Of a DNA stretch of 64,000 nucleotides, positions 1 to 10,058 are shown piece by piece; the first letter of the stretch is position 1, and every line of letters starts with the position of its first letter. The notes below the pieces were generated by a model. The model did no database searches. It had not been told where the DNA came from and saw only the letters and a program-made list of their open reading frames with translations. The stretch spans positions 14,507,845-14,571,844 of the forward strand of contig JAVMKO010000022.1 of assembly GCA_032164245.1 (NCBI GenBank). Direction: 5' to 3'. The position numbers and the translations under genes are program-made. Source of the DNA: Sternotherus odoratus (Eukaryota > Chordata > Testudines > Kinosternidae).

Positions 1-1827
1 CATGATCCCCCCATTCACTACTAAAGTGATTTGTAACCCAGCACCAGCTCAAATTGATCAGTTGCATAGCACAGCTCTGTTTGCTGGATACCTAGGCAGA
101 GTAGGTGTGTTCATGTAAATACAGTCTGGTCCTGAAGCCTTTTCACCCACCCCTGGCTCATTACTAGCTGTCAGGGGAGAACTCAGTGAGCCCTGGCTTA
201 TAAATCATAATTTGAAATGATTACGTAGGCCAATATAGCCAAAACAAATGTGCAGGCACTGTCACAAATAGCTGTATGAGGAAGCTAGTCTGCGTTCATG
301 CTCTTCAAATCCATTATGCTTTCTCCGATACACGTATTTTCTCATATATTGTATATGCTTTTAAAGTGTGTATTAATTTCCGTTCAAATTTCCAATGAAT
401 GACTAAATTGGCAACACTGTATGTAACTGAAGGAGTGTTGGGAAAATTTAGGGGCCCTGTAGGGAAATCCTTGAGCCCTATAATGCTGGGGGGCCAGTGG
501 CGCAGCCCCCAGCCCTGGAGTGCCTGGAGTCCCGGGCTGCAGTCCGCTCCTCCCTCTCCTTTCCCCTCCTTCCCCTCCCCCCCGCAACCTGGCCATGGGG
601 AAGAGCACCAGCAGGAAGAAGGAGGGGCACTGGGGGAAGAGCACGGGTGGGACCACCACCCGTGCTGGTTTCTGGAGGCTCAGCCTACCCTGGCCTGCGA
701 TAGCTGCCACCCATGATGCAGGTTAAGTGGAATAAGTGGAACTTTATTAAACCCTAAGCAAGGGGTCAGCAACCTTTCAGAAGTGGTGTGCCAAGTATTC
801 ATTTATTCACTCTGATTTATTCACTCTAATTTAAGGCTTTGCATGCCAGTAATACATTTTAATGTTTTTAGAAAGGCTCTTTCTATATAAGTCTATAATT
901 TATCTAAACTATTGTTGTATTGAAAGTAAATAAGAGTTTTAAAATGTTTAAGAAGCTTCTTTGAAAATTAAATTAAAATGCAGAGCCTCACCCCAGACCT
1001 GTGACCAGGACCTGGGCAGTATGAGTGCCACTGAAAATCAGCTCACATGCCGCCTTTGGCACCCGTGCCATAGGTTGCCTACCACTGCCCTAAGCACTTA
1101 TCTGTCCATGTGACCTCATTGCTTCCAGCCCAACTCTTCCCATTCCCTGTTTTCCTGGTATCCCCTCCATAACAATCCCTGCAGGGAACATGGGCCCTCT
1201 GACTCCAGTTCCACTTACTATGATTAATCATCCCTATTTTGCACAACATTTTAATATAATCATTAAAAAATAAATAATTGATACCCAGACCCCTATCCTG
1301 TATCCCCTGGACCAGAGGTTGCTAGCACATAGTCGAGATGGAGTTTTGTCATTACCACAAAATCTTCTGGTTGAGATAGTTTGGTCTCTTCAGGAGTCAA
1401 CCACACTAGAAGTGACCTATCTCTGTCTCTCTGTTATCAAGTTTAGCAAACTCTTTCTTTTGAGTCTCTGCACTCTCGGTGTAGCCTCTGAATGGTTATC
1501 TGTCATAGCATTATGTGATAATTTATGTATTTCTGTAGGATCGCTCTGGGTGTTGTCTCCTGGTTCATAGATAGCTCTTGTTCTTCAGATCACTTGTCCC
1601 TTTGGCATAGTCATCTCATATGACCTTTGTGTCACTGTGCCCCTCACAACTCCTTTAGTCCACTCTGTCTCGCTAATGTCTGTGTCTTTACAGGAGTACC
1701 TGTTATGGAGGAGAGACCAGGAAAACATGGGCCTTCTGACTCCAATTCCACAAATCATGATACAACTCAGACTCTGTACTCTGATGAAATTAGTGTAATG
1801 ACACAATCTTAAATATTTTCCCCCCAG
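1..1827 (+). other. SYCP1: SYCP1 intron sequence (partial)
   Basis: This stretch lies upstream of the first SYCP1 exon visible in the window and should be intronic. I looked for the exon that precedes the YTVKTP exon in other vertebrates and did not find it here. It holds a hAT-type MITE (760-1087) and a GC-rich, purine/pyrimidine-skewed patch at about 500-700 that gives spurious open frames on both strands. The rest is AT-rich with no recognisable content. Confidence 0.6.
760..1087. mobile_element. hAT-type non-autonomous DNA transposon (MITE)
   Basis: The element is 328 bp and is flanked by perfect 8-bp target-site duplications, CCCTAAGC at 752-759 and 1088-1095. Its ends are imperfect inverted repeats: AAGGGGTCAGCAACC at the left, and the complement CAGTGGTAGGCAACC at the right. 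An 8-bp duplication with CAGNGGT...CAACC ends is typical of hAT elements. It has no coding capacity and sits inside a SYCP1 intron. Confidence 0.85.
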
Positions 1828-1971
1828 ACATATACTGTGAAGACTCCTCCAAAATATAAATTGCAAAGAGAAATCATGAATCCATTTTCAGAAGAAGACA
1901 TGAAGAAAAAAAGAAAAGTGCTTTTAGAGCTGGATACTCACTCAGATAGCTCAGAACACAATGACCTCTTG
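1828..1971 (+). CDS. SYCP1: SYCP1 exon, third from last
   Basis: This exon has 144 nt, 48 codons, phase 0 at both ends. The acceptor is a cccccag tract ending at 1827 and the donor is GGTAAAA at 1971-1977. The encoded text runs from TYTVKTPPKYKLQ through the basic stretch KKKRKV to HSDSSEHNDLL. Confidence 0.93.
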
Positions 1972-2703
1972 GTAAAAAATTCAAAATGAATAGCACCTAT
2001 CCCTATTTATTCTGTGTACACTCTTTGCCATATCTCAGAATGTGTGTCTACCATTCAGGGATATCATATACTGTACAAAATAAATATATGTATGTGTGTG
2101 TATATTTAAGAAGTAACTCAGATTGTTAGTTTATGTGTATATAATTAATAACTGTAGAACATGATCAGGGCACATCTACAGAAACATTATTATATATTCA
2201 GTTAATCATTGTAATTGCACTGCATTCTAATATCTCTGGCACTGGACTGAATTGTTGAATTCATCAGGATCTATAGTAATTTTTAACATTCTTTTTTCAT
2301 GATCGAATGTTAATAAATATGGTAGCATAGAAAACATATATAGTTTATTATGTTTTTGGTTATGTAATTTTTTTTTTAATTTAAGAGCATGGTCTCAGAG
2401 GAAGAAATGTTTAAAAAGCTGTACAAAAATTGTCCTCAAGCTTCTCGCTTATGTGTCATGACACCGAAAAAGGTATCTTCTTAACTTTACTTCAGATCAA
2501 ACTACACATTGAAAGATTTGGTTAAAAAAATTAATTGATAGTTTTACTTTTGCTCCTAGATACCAACTCTGTCAACCATAAAATCTCCTGGCACTTCACT
2601 GAAACTTACAGCTCTGAGAAAGATGCGAGAGACTGGATGGACTGCAGTTTCTAAAATGGACAGGAAAAAAAAAATGAAAGAAGCTGAAAAATTCTTTGCC
2701 TAA
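1828..2703 (+). CDS. SYCP1: SYCP1, synaptonemal complex protein 1, C-terminal part (three exons)
   Basis: SYCP1 forms the transverse filaments of the synaptonemal complex, joining homologous chromosomes in meiotic prophase; its C-terminus lies on the chromosome axis side. The exons at 1828-1971, 2386-2472 and 2560-2703 join in frame (all boundaries phase 0) and give the last 124 residues of the protein. Recognisable pieces are YTVKTP at the start of the first exon, SMVSEEE and CVMTPKK in the second, and LRKMRE, KMDRKKKMKEAEKFF and the stop in the third. This matches the basic, DNA-binding tail of vertebrate SYCP1. The long coiled coil and N-terminus lie upstream, outside the window. Splice sites are standard AG/GT and the frame is intact. 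It lies about 14.6 kb from TSHB in the same orientation, the usual amniote order. Confidence 0.95.
2386..2472 (+). CDS. SYCP1: SYCP1 exon, second from last
   Basis: This exon has 87 nt, 29 codons, phase 0. It follows a long T-rich tract with an AG at 2384-2385 and ends before GTATCT at 2473. It encodes SMVSEEEMFKKLYKN and ends in RLCVMTPKK, matching the conserved SYCP1 C-terminal region. Confidence 0.93.
2560..2703 (+). CDS. SYCP1: SYCP1 terminal coding exon
   Basis: The acceptor is tgctcctag, ending at 2559. The exon has 47 codons and a TAA stop at 2701-2703. It encodes IPTLSTIKSPGTSLK, then LRKMRE, and the lysine-rich end KMDRKKKMKEAEKFFA. The KMDRKKK..EAEK pattern is the conserved end of vertebrate SYCP1. 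Confidence 0.94.
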   Translation: MPTLSTIKSPGTSLKLTALRKMRETGWTAVSKMDRKKKMKEAEKFFA

Positions 2704-2965
2704 AATTAAAGCTGAGCAATCAGCTAGGAATTTTCTGTTCATATAAAATCTTTTACAGTAGAATTTATTAATCCTACACAGTTAGCATTTGCAGCATATT
2801 ACTGGTTTAGGACTTAATCCTTGACGTGCTATGTTTGTGGCAGCCTGTTGATTTAATTGTGGTTACTTTGTTCCACCATAGCCTTCTCTTCTGGAGGACT
2901 TTTCACATTGGGTTTGCACTATCATAAAACAACATGAACCCGTGAATAAATTTGGCCCATTTATG
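2704..2965 (+). other. SYCP1: SYCP1 3' UTR, inferred
   Basis: After the stop codon there is AT-rich sequence with a canonical AATAAA at 2945-2950, so cleavage is expected within about 10-30 bases of it. The end is inferred from this signal only; alternative downstream sites are possible. Confidence 0.5.
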
Positions 2966-3854
2966 TTTTGAAAATTGATAGAAAAAAATAATGTATCGTT
3001 TGTTAAACTGGAAAAATATGTTGCAAAATTGTTTGGTAGTCATTTAAATAACATCAGTTTTAATTCTTTTAAAGTTTACTTTCACTTTTGCAGTATCTTA
3101 TCCATAAGATTATTGCTTTATTATTATTGAGATTGTTGAACTACTTTAATTTAATTGAGTATTTATATTTGAATTCACTTTTTTGTCCTTTTGTTGTATT
3201 TCTTACAAATATTCTTTTAAAGTAGTTGGTTGAGGCAGTAGCCTGTTTTTCAGTTTGTAAAAGTATTGAAACATTGAAGTGTTGAACTTCTAATAATATT
3301 GATTCAAATATTATTTCTTTTGCTTTTCAGGAATCTAGTTTTATAATAAATGCCATATGTAAACTTGTTCTTTCAGATTACTGAAAACACACTTTCCAAA
3401 TGTCATTAAACGATTAATCTGAAAAAAGTTCAAGAAAGTGCTAGGCTAAATGTTTATCTGTAAAAGGATGAGCTCATCAGGAGTCAAGTTAGCACCAAAC
3501 AGGTCTTAAAGCAAAAATGTTGCTCATATTCACAGAGAATTATCCTAATTACTCTTGTCAGGACTAACACCTTCATTTAAAGAGAACTTCCTTTTTTACA
3601 AAACTTGCAAGGAGTAATTTTAAACACTATGGTTTTTGGTGTTTGATTAATCTCAATTGCTCCAAAAATAGTAAAGAGGCTTTAAAGCTTAAAAATAAAA
3701 CGTCAGGAAAAAAAAGCAAATAATTTGATCTCTGAACGTAAATAGATCCACAAATATCAAGGAAAATAAAAATCTTTAGATGAAACCTTGGTCCCATAGA
3801 AATTAATTGCAAAACTCCCATTGACTTCACTTGGACCAGGTTTTCACTTGTGTC
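2966..3854. other. Intergenic, no recognisable feature
   Basis: AT-rich sequence without a long frame, clear repeat or RNA gene that I can identify. Confidence 0.5.
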
Positions 3855-4332
3855 TAGAAATTATTATTGTTAGTTTGCTTGTTTGTATTATCATAACACC
3901 TAGGATCATTAATCATGTACCAGGACTTCATTATGATGGGCAGTGAGCAAACACAGAACAAAAAGATGGTCCCTGCTCCAAATAGCTTATAATCTATAAA
4001 ACAAGAAATAGATGGAGAAAAGCAACCAAACAGGTGAGTCCATGGTCAGCATGATAGGCAGTGGTCTCAGCACATCAGCAACCTAATTGTTGTCGGAATT
4101 TTTTTGTTTTACTTTTTTGGGTTTGTTTGTTTGTTTGTTTTTTGTGTTCCCTAAAAGAGGAGTTTAAGGAAGGCTTGAAAAGTTTTGTGGATGCTTATGG
4201 GAAGCTCTGCCCCAACTGAGGAGCAGAATGGGAGAAAGCATAGAGGTACTTGTTTGAAAATTTAACAAGTGGGTTATGGAAGCAGATCAGAGGCAGGAAC
4301 CAACATCTCAGTAGTGGATGAGAGATAAGTAC
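3855..4332. repeat. Ancient interspersed repeat, left part of a nested array
   Basis: This is a degraded copy of an old sauropsid-type repeat, recognised from landmarks such as AACACAGAACAAAAAGATGG (3950-3969) and the text around GGTCAGCATGATAGGCAGTG. What looks like its continuation appears at about 6085-6300, on the far side of a CR1 insertion. The family name is not certain. A GTTT microsatellite (about 4122-4142) lies inside. Confidence 0.45.
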
Positions 4333-4857
4333 GTAAAAATCTCCATATTGGATGAAACCAATGGTCCATTTTAGCTCAATATTTTGTCTTCTGACAGTGG
4401 ACAGTGCCAGATGCTTCAGAGAGAGTGAACAAGGCAGAGCAGTTTATTGGATGATCAGCCCCTGTTGTCCAGTCCCAGCTTCTAGCCTCTAAATGTTTAG
4501 GGACACCCAGAGCATGGGGCCGAGTTCCTGAACATCTTGGCTAATAACCATTGATGAACCTGTCCTTCATTTATTTATCTAATTCTTTTTTGAACCTAGC
4601 TGTGCTTTAGGCCTTCACAGCATCCCTGGTAACAATTCCGCAGATTGACTATGCATTGTGTGAAGAAGTACTTCCTTATGTTTTTTTAAAACCAGTTGCC
4701 TGGTTCTTGTGTTGACCCTTGATTCTTGTGTTACGTGAATGGGTAAATAACACTTTCTTATTCACTTTCTGCACACTGTTCATGATTTTATAGACTTCTA
4801 TCATATCTCCCCTTAGTCATCTCTTTTACAAGCTGAACAGTCCCAGTCTTTTGAATC

Positions 4858-5582
4858 TCTTCTCAGATGTAACAGAGTCCTGTGGCACCTTAAAGACTAA
4901 CTATAAAGTTTTGAAGCATAAGCTTTCGTGGGCTAATGCCCACTTCGTTGGATGCAAGCAGTGGAAGTGTCCAGGGGCAGGTATAGATAAGTAGGAAAGA
5001 ACCAGGTAGGAGGTAACAAGGTTAGTCCAAACAGGCTGAACCAGCTTGTTAACTCAAATCAGGGAGGGTGGGGTATTCTTCTAGCAGCTGAATTGGAGGT
5101 GTGAACTCGTAGAGAGGAGAAGCTGTTTTTGTAATTAGCAAGCCATTCAAGATCCTTATTCAATCCTAGATTGATTGTATCAAACTTGCAAATGAACTGC
5201 AGCTCTGCAGTTTCTCTTTGCAGTCTGGTCTTGAAGTTTTTTTGCTGCAGTATGGTGACTTTTAAATCTGTAATTGTGTGTCCAGGCAGATTGAAGTGTT
5301 CTCCTACAGGTTTTTGTATATTGCCATTCCTGATATCTGATTTGTGTCCATTTATCCTTTTTCGTAGGGACTGTCCAGTTTGGCCGATGTACATAGCAGA
5401 GGGACATTGCTGGCACATGATGGCATATATTACATTGGTAGATGTGCAGGTGAATGATCCAGTGATGGTGTGGCTGATCTGGTTAGGTCCTGTTTGATAC
5501 AATCAATCTAGGATTGAACAAGGATCTTGAATGGCTGGCTATTCCAGACTAACACGGCTACCTCTCTGATTCTTCTCAGATG
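4858..5582 (-). mobile_element. Penelope-like retroelement (Neptune type) with target duplications
   Basis: The insertion (4870-5570) is flanked by a perfect 12-bp duplication, TCTTCTCAGATG, at 4858-4869 and 5571-5582. The coding strand is minus. It is a 3' fragment: it keeps the C-terminal GIY-YIG endonuclease domain of the element's polyprotein but lacks the reverse transcriptase. Its high-coordinate end is rearranged: 5492-5536 is an inverted copy (44 of 45 bases) of 5141-5185, followed by the element's terminal motif around GGTAGCCGTGTTAGTCTGGA read on the minus strand. Confidence 0.9.
5059..5502 (-). pseudogene. GIY-YIG endonuclease domain of a Penelope-like element, 5' truncated
   Basis: An open frame of 147 residues with no internal stop. 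It contains VIYAIMCQQCPSAMYIGQTG, about 20 residues apart from a conserved R and H in LRKRINGHKSDI, then VGEHFNLPGHT. This is the IY...YIG core with the preceding Cys pair seen in Penelope-like elements, whose endonuclease cuts the target DNA. The first codon of the open frame is TTG at the inversion breakpoint, so there is no real start. The reverse transcriptase part is absent, so the copy cannot move on its own. Confidence 0.85.
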
Positions 5583-6084
5583 GAAGCTGTTCTATACTCC
5601 TAATCATTTTTGTTGCCCTCCTTTGACTTTTTCCAATTCTAATACATCATCTTTGAGATAGGACAACCAGAACTGCATCTGTATTTAAGGTATGGGTGTA
5701 CCATGGATTGATAAAGAGGCATTATGATATTTTCTGCCTTACTATCTGTCCCTTTCCTAATGATTCCTAACATTGTTACCTTTTTTGACTGCTGCTGCTG
5801 CACATCAAGCAAATGGCTTCAGAAAACTATCCACAATGACTCCAAAATGTCATTCTTGATTGGTAACATCTAGTTTAGAACCCATCATTTTGTATGTATA
5901 GTTGTGATTATGTTCTCCAATGTGCATTTCTTTACACTTATCAGTACTGAATTTCATCTGCCATTTATTGTACAGGCATCCCTTTGTAATTCTTTGCAGT
6001 CAGCTTTGGACTTCACTATCTTGAGTAATTGTGTATCATGTGAAAACTTTGCCAACTCCCTTGTAGAGTGGTGATAGGCTACTT

Positions 6085-6300
6085 GTCTACACTTCGCAGC
6101 CTTTCTTTGATGAAGGAGGAGCCAATGGAGGGATGCAAAGAGAGAGCTGACACGGTGAAAGTGAAGAGCTAGGAAAATGATCTTTGTAGTAGCATTCTGA
6201 ATGCATATGAGCAGGGCAAGGCCAGAGAGATGGCTCTTCCAGTAATTGTGATGAGGAGAGCCAAGACAAGAGTTATAGCTGGGAGGGTGGATTGGAAAAG
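6085..6300. repeat. Ancient interspersed repeat, right part of the nested array
   Basis: The stretch around GAGCCAATGGAGGGATGCAA (6119-6138) through TGATGAGGAGAGCC looks like the same old repeat family as 3855-4332, continued after the CR1 insertion. This is a recognition from general pattern only. It ends near a short TTGTCTACACT motif (about 6317) typical of turtle MITE ends. Confidence 0.4.
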
Positions 6301-6699
6301 CTATGTTTTGGGGCTTGTCTACACTGGCAATTTACAGTGCTGCTAATTTCTCACTCAGGTCTTGTGAAGGTGGCTTTTTTAGAATGGCTGGCCCGTGTCT
6401 TTTATGACCCGCTTATAAATCCATGCATTTCAAATTTTTGCAGCAGTACGATTAAGATTTATAATCCATGTTTAATCTTTACTAATCATTTTCATGTTTT
6501 TGTTATATCCCTGCATACCAGGAATTTGAATACTTGACTGCCTAGGTGGAAGACTTAATCCAGTGTTGCAATGAGACTTCATATGAGAAATAAATGATAT
6601 CTTCAGTATAACTGAGCATGTCTAACCAAATATGAACAAGTAGCATTATATTAATCAGAATATTGGGCATGAAACTGAAGCTGTGGGGAAGTGCGGCGT

Positions 6700-6910
6700 A
6701 CGTAGAGTATGGAGCAGTAGACTGGGACTCAGGAGACCTGGGACGTATTCCTGGCTTTGCCACAGTCCTGCCAGGTGACCTTGGGCGAGTCACTTCACCT
6801 CTCTGATTCAGTTTCCCCATCATTAAAATGAGGATAACAATACTTGCCTCCTTTGTGAAGTGGACTGAGGTCTATAGATTAAGAGCTAATATAATTATTA
6901 ATATTGTAAT
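6700..6910 (+). repeat. MIR SINE
   Basis: The block reads like a MIR consensus: GGACTCAGGAGACCTGGG, then CTTTGCCACAG, GTGACCTTGGGCGAGTCACT, CAGTTTCCCCATC, AAAATGAGGATAACAATACT, and an AT-rich tail. This is an old tRNA-derived SINE shared by amniotes. Confidence 0.85.
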
Positions 6911-8009
6911 AAAATGCTACTTAAAACTAACATTACAACTAATCAAAGAGATTGCTATATACGGCTGGCATTATTACTACATTATGAGTGCTGTGGTGGT
7001 AGCTGAAATCTATCAAGGTTTGGGGAAGGTTCTTTTTCATTTTCACAAGATAACATTTCAAGTCTGAACTTTCCAGATCTGGAGCCAAGTGGTAAGTATT
7101 CAGCTTGAAGCTCATCATCGTCCAGTACAGTCATATTGGGGTTATAAACCCTCGGTGCATCATATAGTCCTCCTGATATCATCAGCGTGTCATCTGGAGT
7201 AGTGTATATGTCAGCTGTAAAATACTGAAAGCATTATGAAACATTATTAAAGTACTATGGGGAGAAATGTAGCATATTCAAGCAAAGCACAAGGCCTACA
7301 ATGTTGACTGTGCAAAGATGTATTCACATTGTACTACTATTTTGTGTATCTGTGGATTGACTGTATATGTTAAAATAAAAATGGAAATATAAACAAGAAT
7401 CATTGTTCTAGACACTAATCCAGATAGCATAAGAGGCAAATGAAAAATTAGTGAATCTACTTTGTAATCTGTGTTTTGGTTTGTACATTCTTCAAATAGC
7501 AAAGTGGTAGAAATTATCTGTTTCTAACAAATTGTGAAGCTGATCAGAATATTAATTAAATAACCTCAAATAAAAGAAGTAATAGGAGTACCAGAAAACA
7601 CTGAAAGAATGCCAGGTTGTTTTGGATGAGTGGCATTAAAAAAGAGGGGGCATGATAAATGTAGGAATACTTTGACAAATATTCACATGTTTTAACAGGG
7701 AATATTTTCTCAGTCAAGACCTGAGTGAGAGACTACCCTGATGTGTCATTTTAACACAGGATTTTATTAAATCCTTAATTGCCGGCCAGTTGCCCTTTCA
7801 ATAGTCCATGAAAAAAGTTATGGTAAGTACAAAATATTACTGTTATTACATGGAAATGTGGATTTATTTGTATCCATTTAGTCAGGAAAATAGAATATTT
7901 TCAAAGATTATAATTTATAATATTGAAGCATTTAACTATTGAAGCATTAATGCATTTACCTGTGCATTTTTATTTAATTTTTTTGACTAAATTCTGCTTG
8001 GTTATCCCA
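6911..8009. other. Intergenic, no recognisable feature
   Basis: AT-rich unique-looking sequence. Short open frames occur on both strands but show no family resemblance and no exon structure. Confidence 0.45.
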
Positions 8010-8335
8010 GATCCATGTTATGTGTCCAATTTGTAAATTAATTCCAGTTCCTCAGCTTCTCGTTGCAGTCTGTTTTGGAAATTTTTCTGTTTTAAAGTTG
8101 GCACCTTCAAGTCTTTAATAGAATGACCAGGGAGACTGAAGTGTTCTCCTACGGGTTTTTTAATGTTATGATTCCTGATGTCAGATTTGTGTCCATTTAT
8201 TCTTTTGTGTAGAGACTGTCCGGTTTGGCCAATGTATGTGGCAGAGGGGCATTGCTGGCACATGATGGCATATATGACATTAGTAGATGTGCAGGTGAAT
8301 GAGCCTCTGATGGTGTGGCTGATGTGATTAACTGT
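8010..8335 (-). mobile_element. Penelope-like element fragment, second subfamily
   Basis: The minus strand at 8263-8018 encodes 81 residues beginning MCQQCPSATYIGQTGQSLHK and including KRINGHKSDIRN, VGEHFSLPGH and LQREAEELE. It is the same GIY-YIG region as the copy at 4870-5570 but clearly diverged (for example LHKRINGHKSDIRNHNIKK against LRKRINGHKSDIRNGNIQK). It is truncated at both ends and has no terminal motif. Confidence 0.85.
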
Positions 8336-9752
8336 TTATGCAAATGTTCTTGTCAGTAATATTCACTGTTACCAGTGAACTTATTGTCTAGATTTGCAGA
8401 AAACAAGGGGGGAAGAGAGGGAGGGACGTATTGAAGGAAAACACAGTTGAAGAAAATTTTGTTACAAGTGTGATTGAATATTAATGGAAAATTGTGTGTA
8501 GTACTCAGGTTCTGTGATTGCCATGGGTTCCTGTTAAAATACTTAAATGTCAATCACTGCAGTTTCTATTATTATCCACTACAAACCTTTTTTTAAGCAT
8601 GGAAAATTGGAATATTACCTATTATTGCAAAATTATTAGCTTGTTTTTATTGCTTTAGCCCAGAATGCTAGTATTTTGGAATTTAGATATCAGTTGTTTA
8701 TTTTGTTTTTGTTAAACAATAGAATAAACTAGAGTTGATACAGTACCTGACACAACACTACAAATTGTAAGTCAAACCAACAAGTTGTCTTGATAACTGC
8801 AAAGAATCCCCAAATTTACAAACTCGAGGTGAAATATCAAACACATTTTGAACTTAAAACTACAGTGCAAACAAAGCATGTCCAAGTACTTCCGGGTGAG
8901 TCGTAGCTGTGAGCCTACATGAATGATGCTGTTACATTCCGCACACTTTGTATTCTCTGCTTTAGTATTCAAAATAAGAGGAAAATAAGAGGAATTTTTA
9001 AATGCCATATGGAAATATCAAATCAGAACAAATTTTACCAAAATAATACTTTCAGAACTCACCTTACCTATGAGACACAGTGGCACTTGTACCTGCAGGT
9101 AGTTCTGAGTAACAGATGCACTGTCTTAGCATGTTCCTATTTATTCAGACTATGGAATACACTTGGTGGAGGGCAGGGTGAAACACTGAGATGTCTCTAT
9201 GGTAACCAATGGAGTGGAGTTTTGAGATTAGTCAGGGATAACTGCACTAGGGTTGGGTTCACCTGTCTATGAATCTAGCCAGGTCACATTTCAGGGAGGT
9301 GTGTGTGTGTCATGCTAGTAGTTACCAATAACTTAATTTCACAAGAGTTTTAAAAAGCAGCTTTTGCACATCTGGAAACAAGTTTAGACTCTTGTAAAGA
9401 ATATATGTAGCAATCCCTCCAAATGTTTTCCCTCAGAAGTGGTGTAGGTGTTTAAATCTTATTGCTAATAGCAATACCATTCTCTGATCAGAAACTGAGT
9501 TTTAGAAAACCCATCAGACATGAATGATAGTTACAGTAAAGGACAAATTAAACCCAGAACAAAGATAATACTCAATGCAACTTCTAAATACAAAAGGGCT
9601 AAAAAAATATTAAACTTCAGGAATTAAATGAAAGCAATAAAGAAAGACCCAGGAAAAGTGAAGCTCCATTATCACTAGACTCTAGGGGGCTCTTTTCATT
9701 CTGTGGGTGTCAGTATTATACCCAATTCTTCACTGCCCATTTCTTCAGCTAA
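8336..9752. other. Intergenic, no recognisable feature
   Basis: No exon or named repeat is recognised. An open frame of 117 codons at 8919-9272 (+) has no recognisable domain and is treated as chance. Confidence 0.4.
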
Positions 9753-10058
9753 AGTCAACCTGTGGAACTCCTTACCTGAGGCTGTGAAGGCTAGGACTAT
9801 AACAGGGTTTAAAAGAGAGCTGGATAAATTCATGGAGGCTAAGTCCATAAATGGCTATTAGCCGGGATGGGTAATGAATGGTGTCCCTAGCCTCTGTCTG
9901 TCAGAGGGGGGTGATGGATGGCAGGAGAGAGATCGCTCGATCATACCTGTTAGGTTCACTCACTCCGGGGCACCTGGCATTGGCCACTGTCGGTAGACAG
10001 GATGCTGGGCTAGATGGACCTTTGGTCTGACCCAGTATGGCCGTTCTTATGTTCTTAT
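9753..10058 (+). mobile_element. CR1 LINE, 3' end
   Basis: This is a 5'-truncated CR1 3' terminus: GTCAACCTGTGGAACTCCTT, then TTAAAAGAGAGCTGGATAAA, CTGGGCTAGATGGACCTTTG, GACCCAGTATGGCCGTTCTT, ending in the TTCTTATGTTCTTATT tail that marks the CR1 3' end. It resembles the tail of the copy at 57691-58232. Confidence 0.9.

Larger units (their letters stand above)
4333..6075 (-). mobile_element. CR1-type LINE fragment, split by a Penelope insertion
   Basis: On the plus strand this reads as the complement of a CR1-superfamily LINE 3' region. Examples are CATATCTCCCCTTAGTCATC near 4802 and TGTGAAAACTTTGCCAACTC near 6039. It is 5' truncated and full of stops. A Penelope-like element (4870-5570) interrupts it; the CR1 text resumes directly after the second copy of the 12-bp target duplication. 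Confidence 0.75.

Noticed and set aside
384..726. Frames of 68-108 codons in a GC-rich patch
   Set aside because: Overlap on both strands in a purine/pyrimidine-skewed patch in a SYCP1 intron; no domain and no conserved exon known there.
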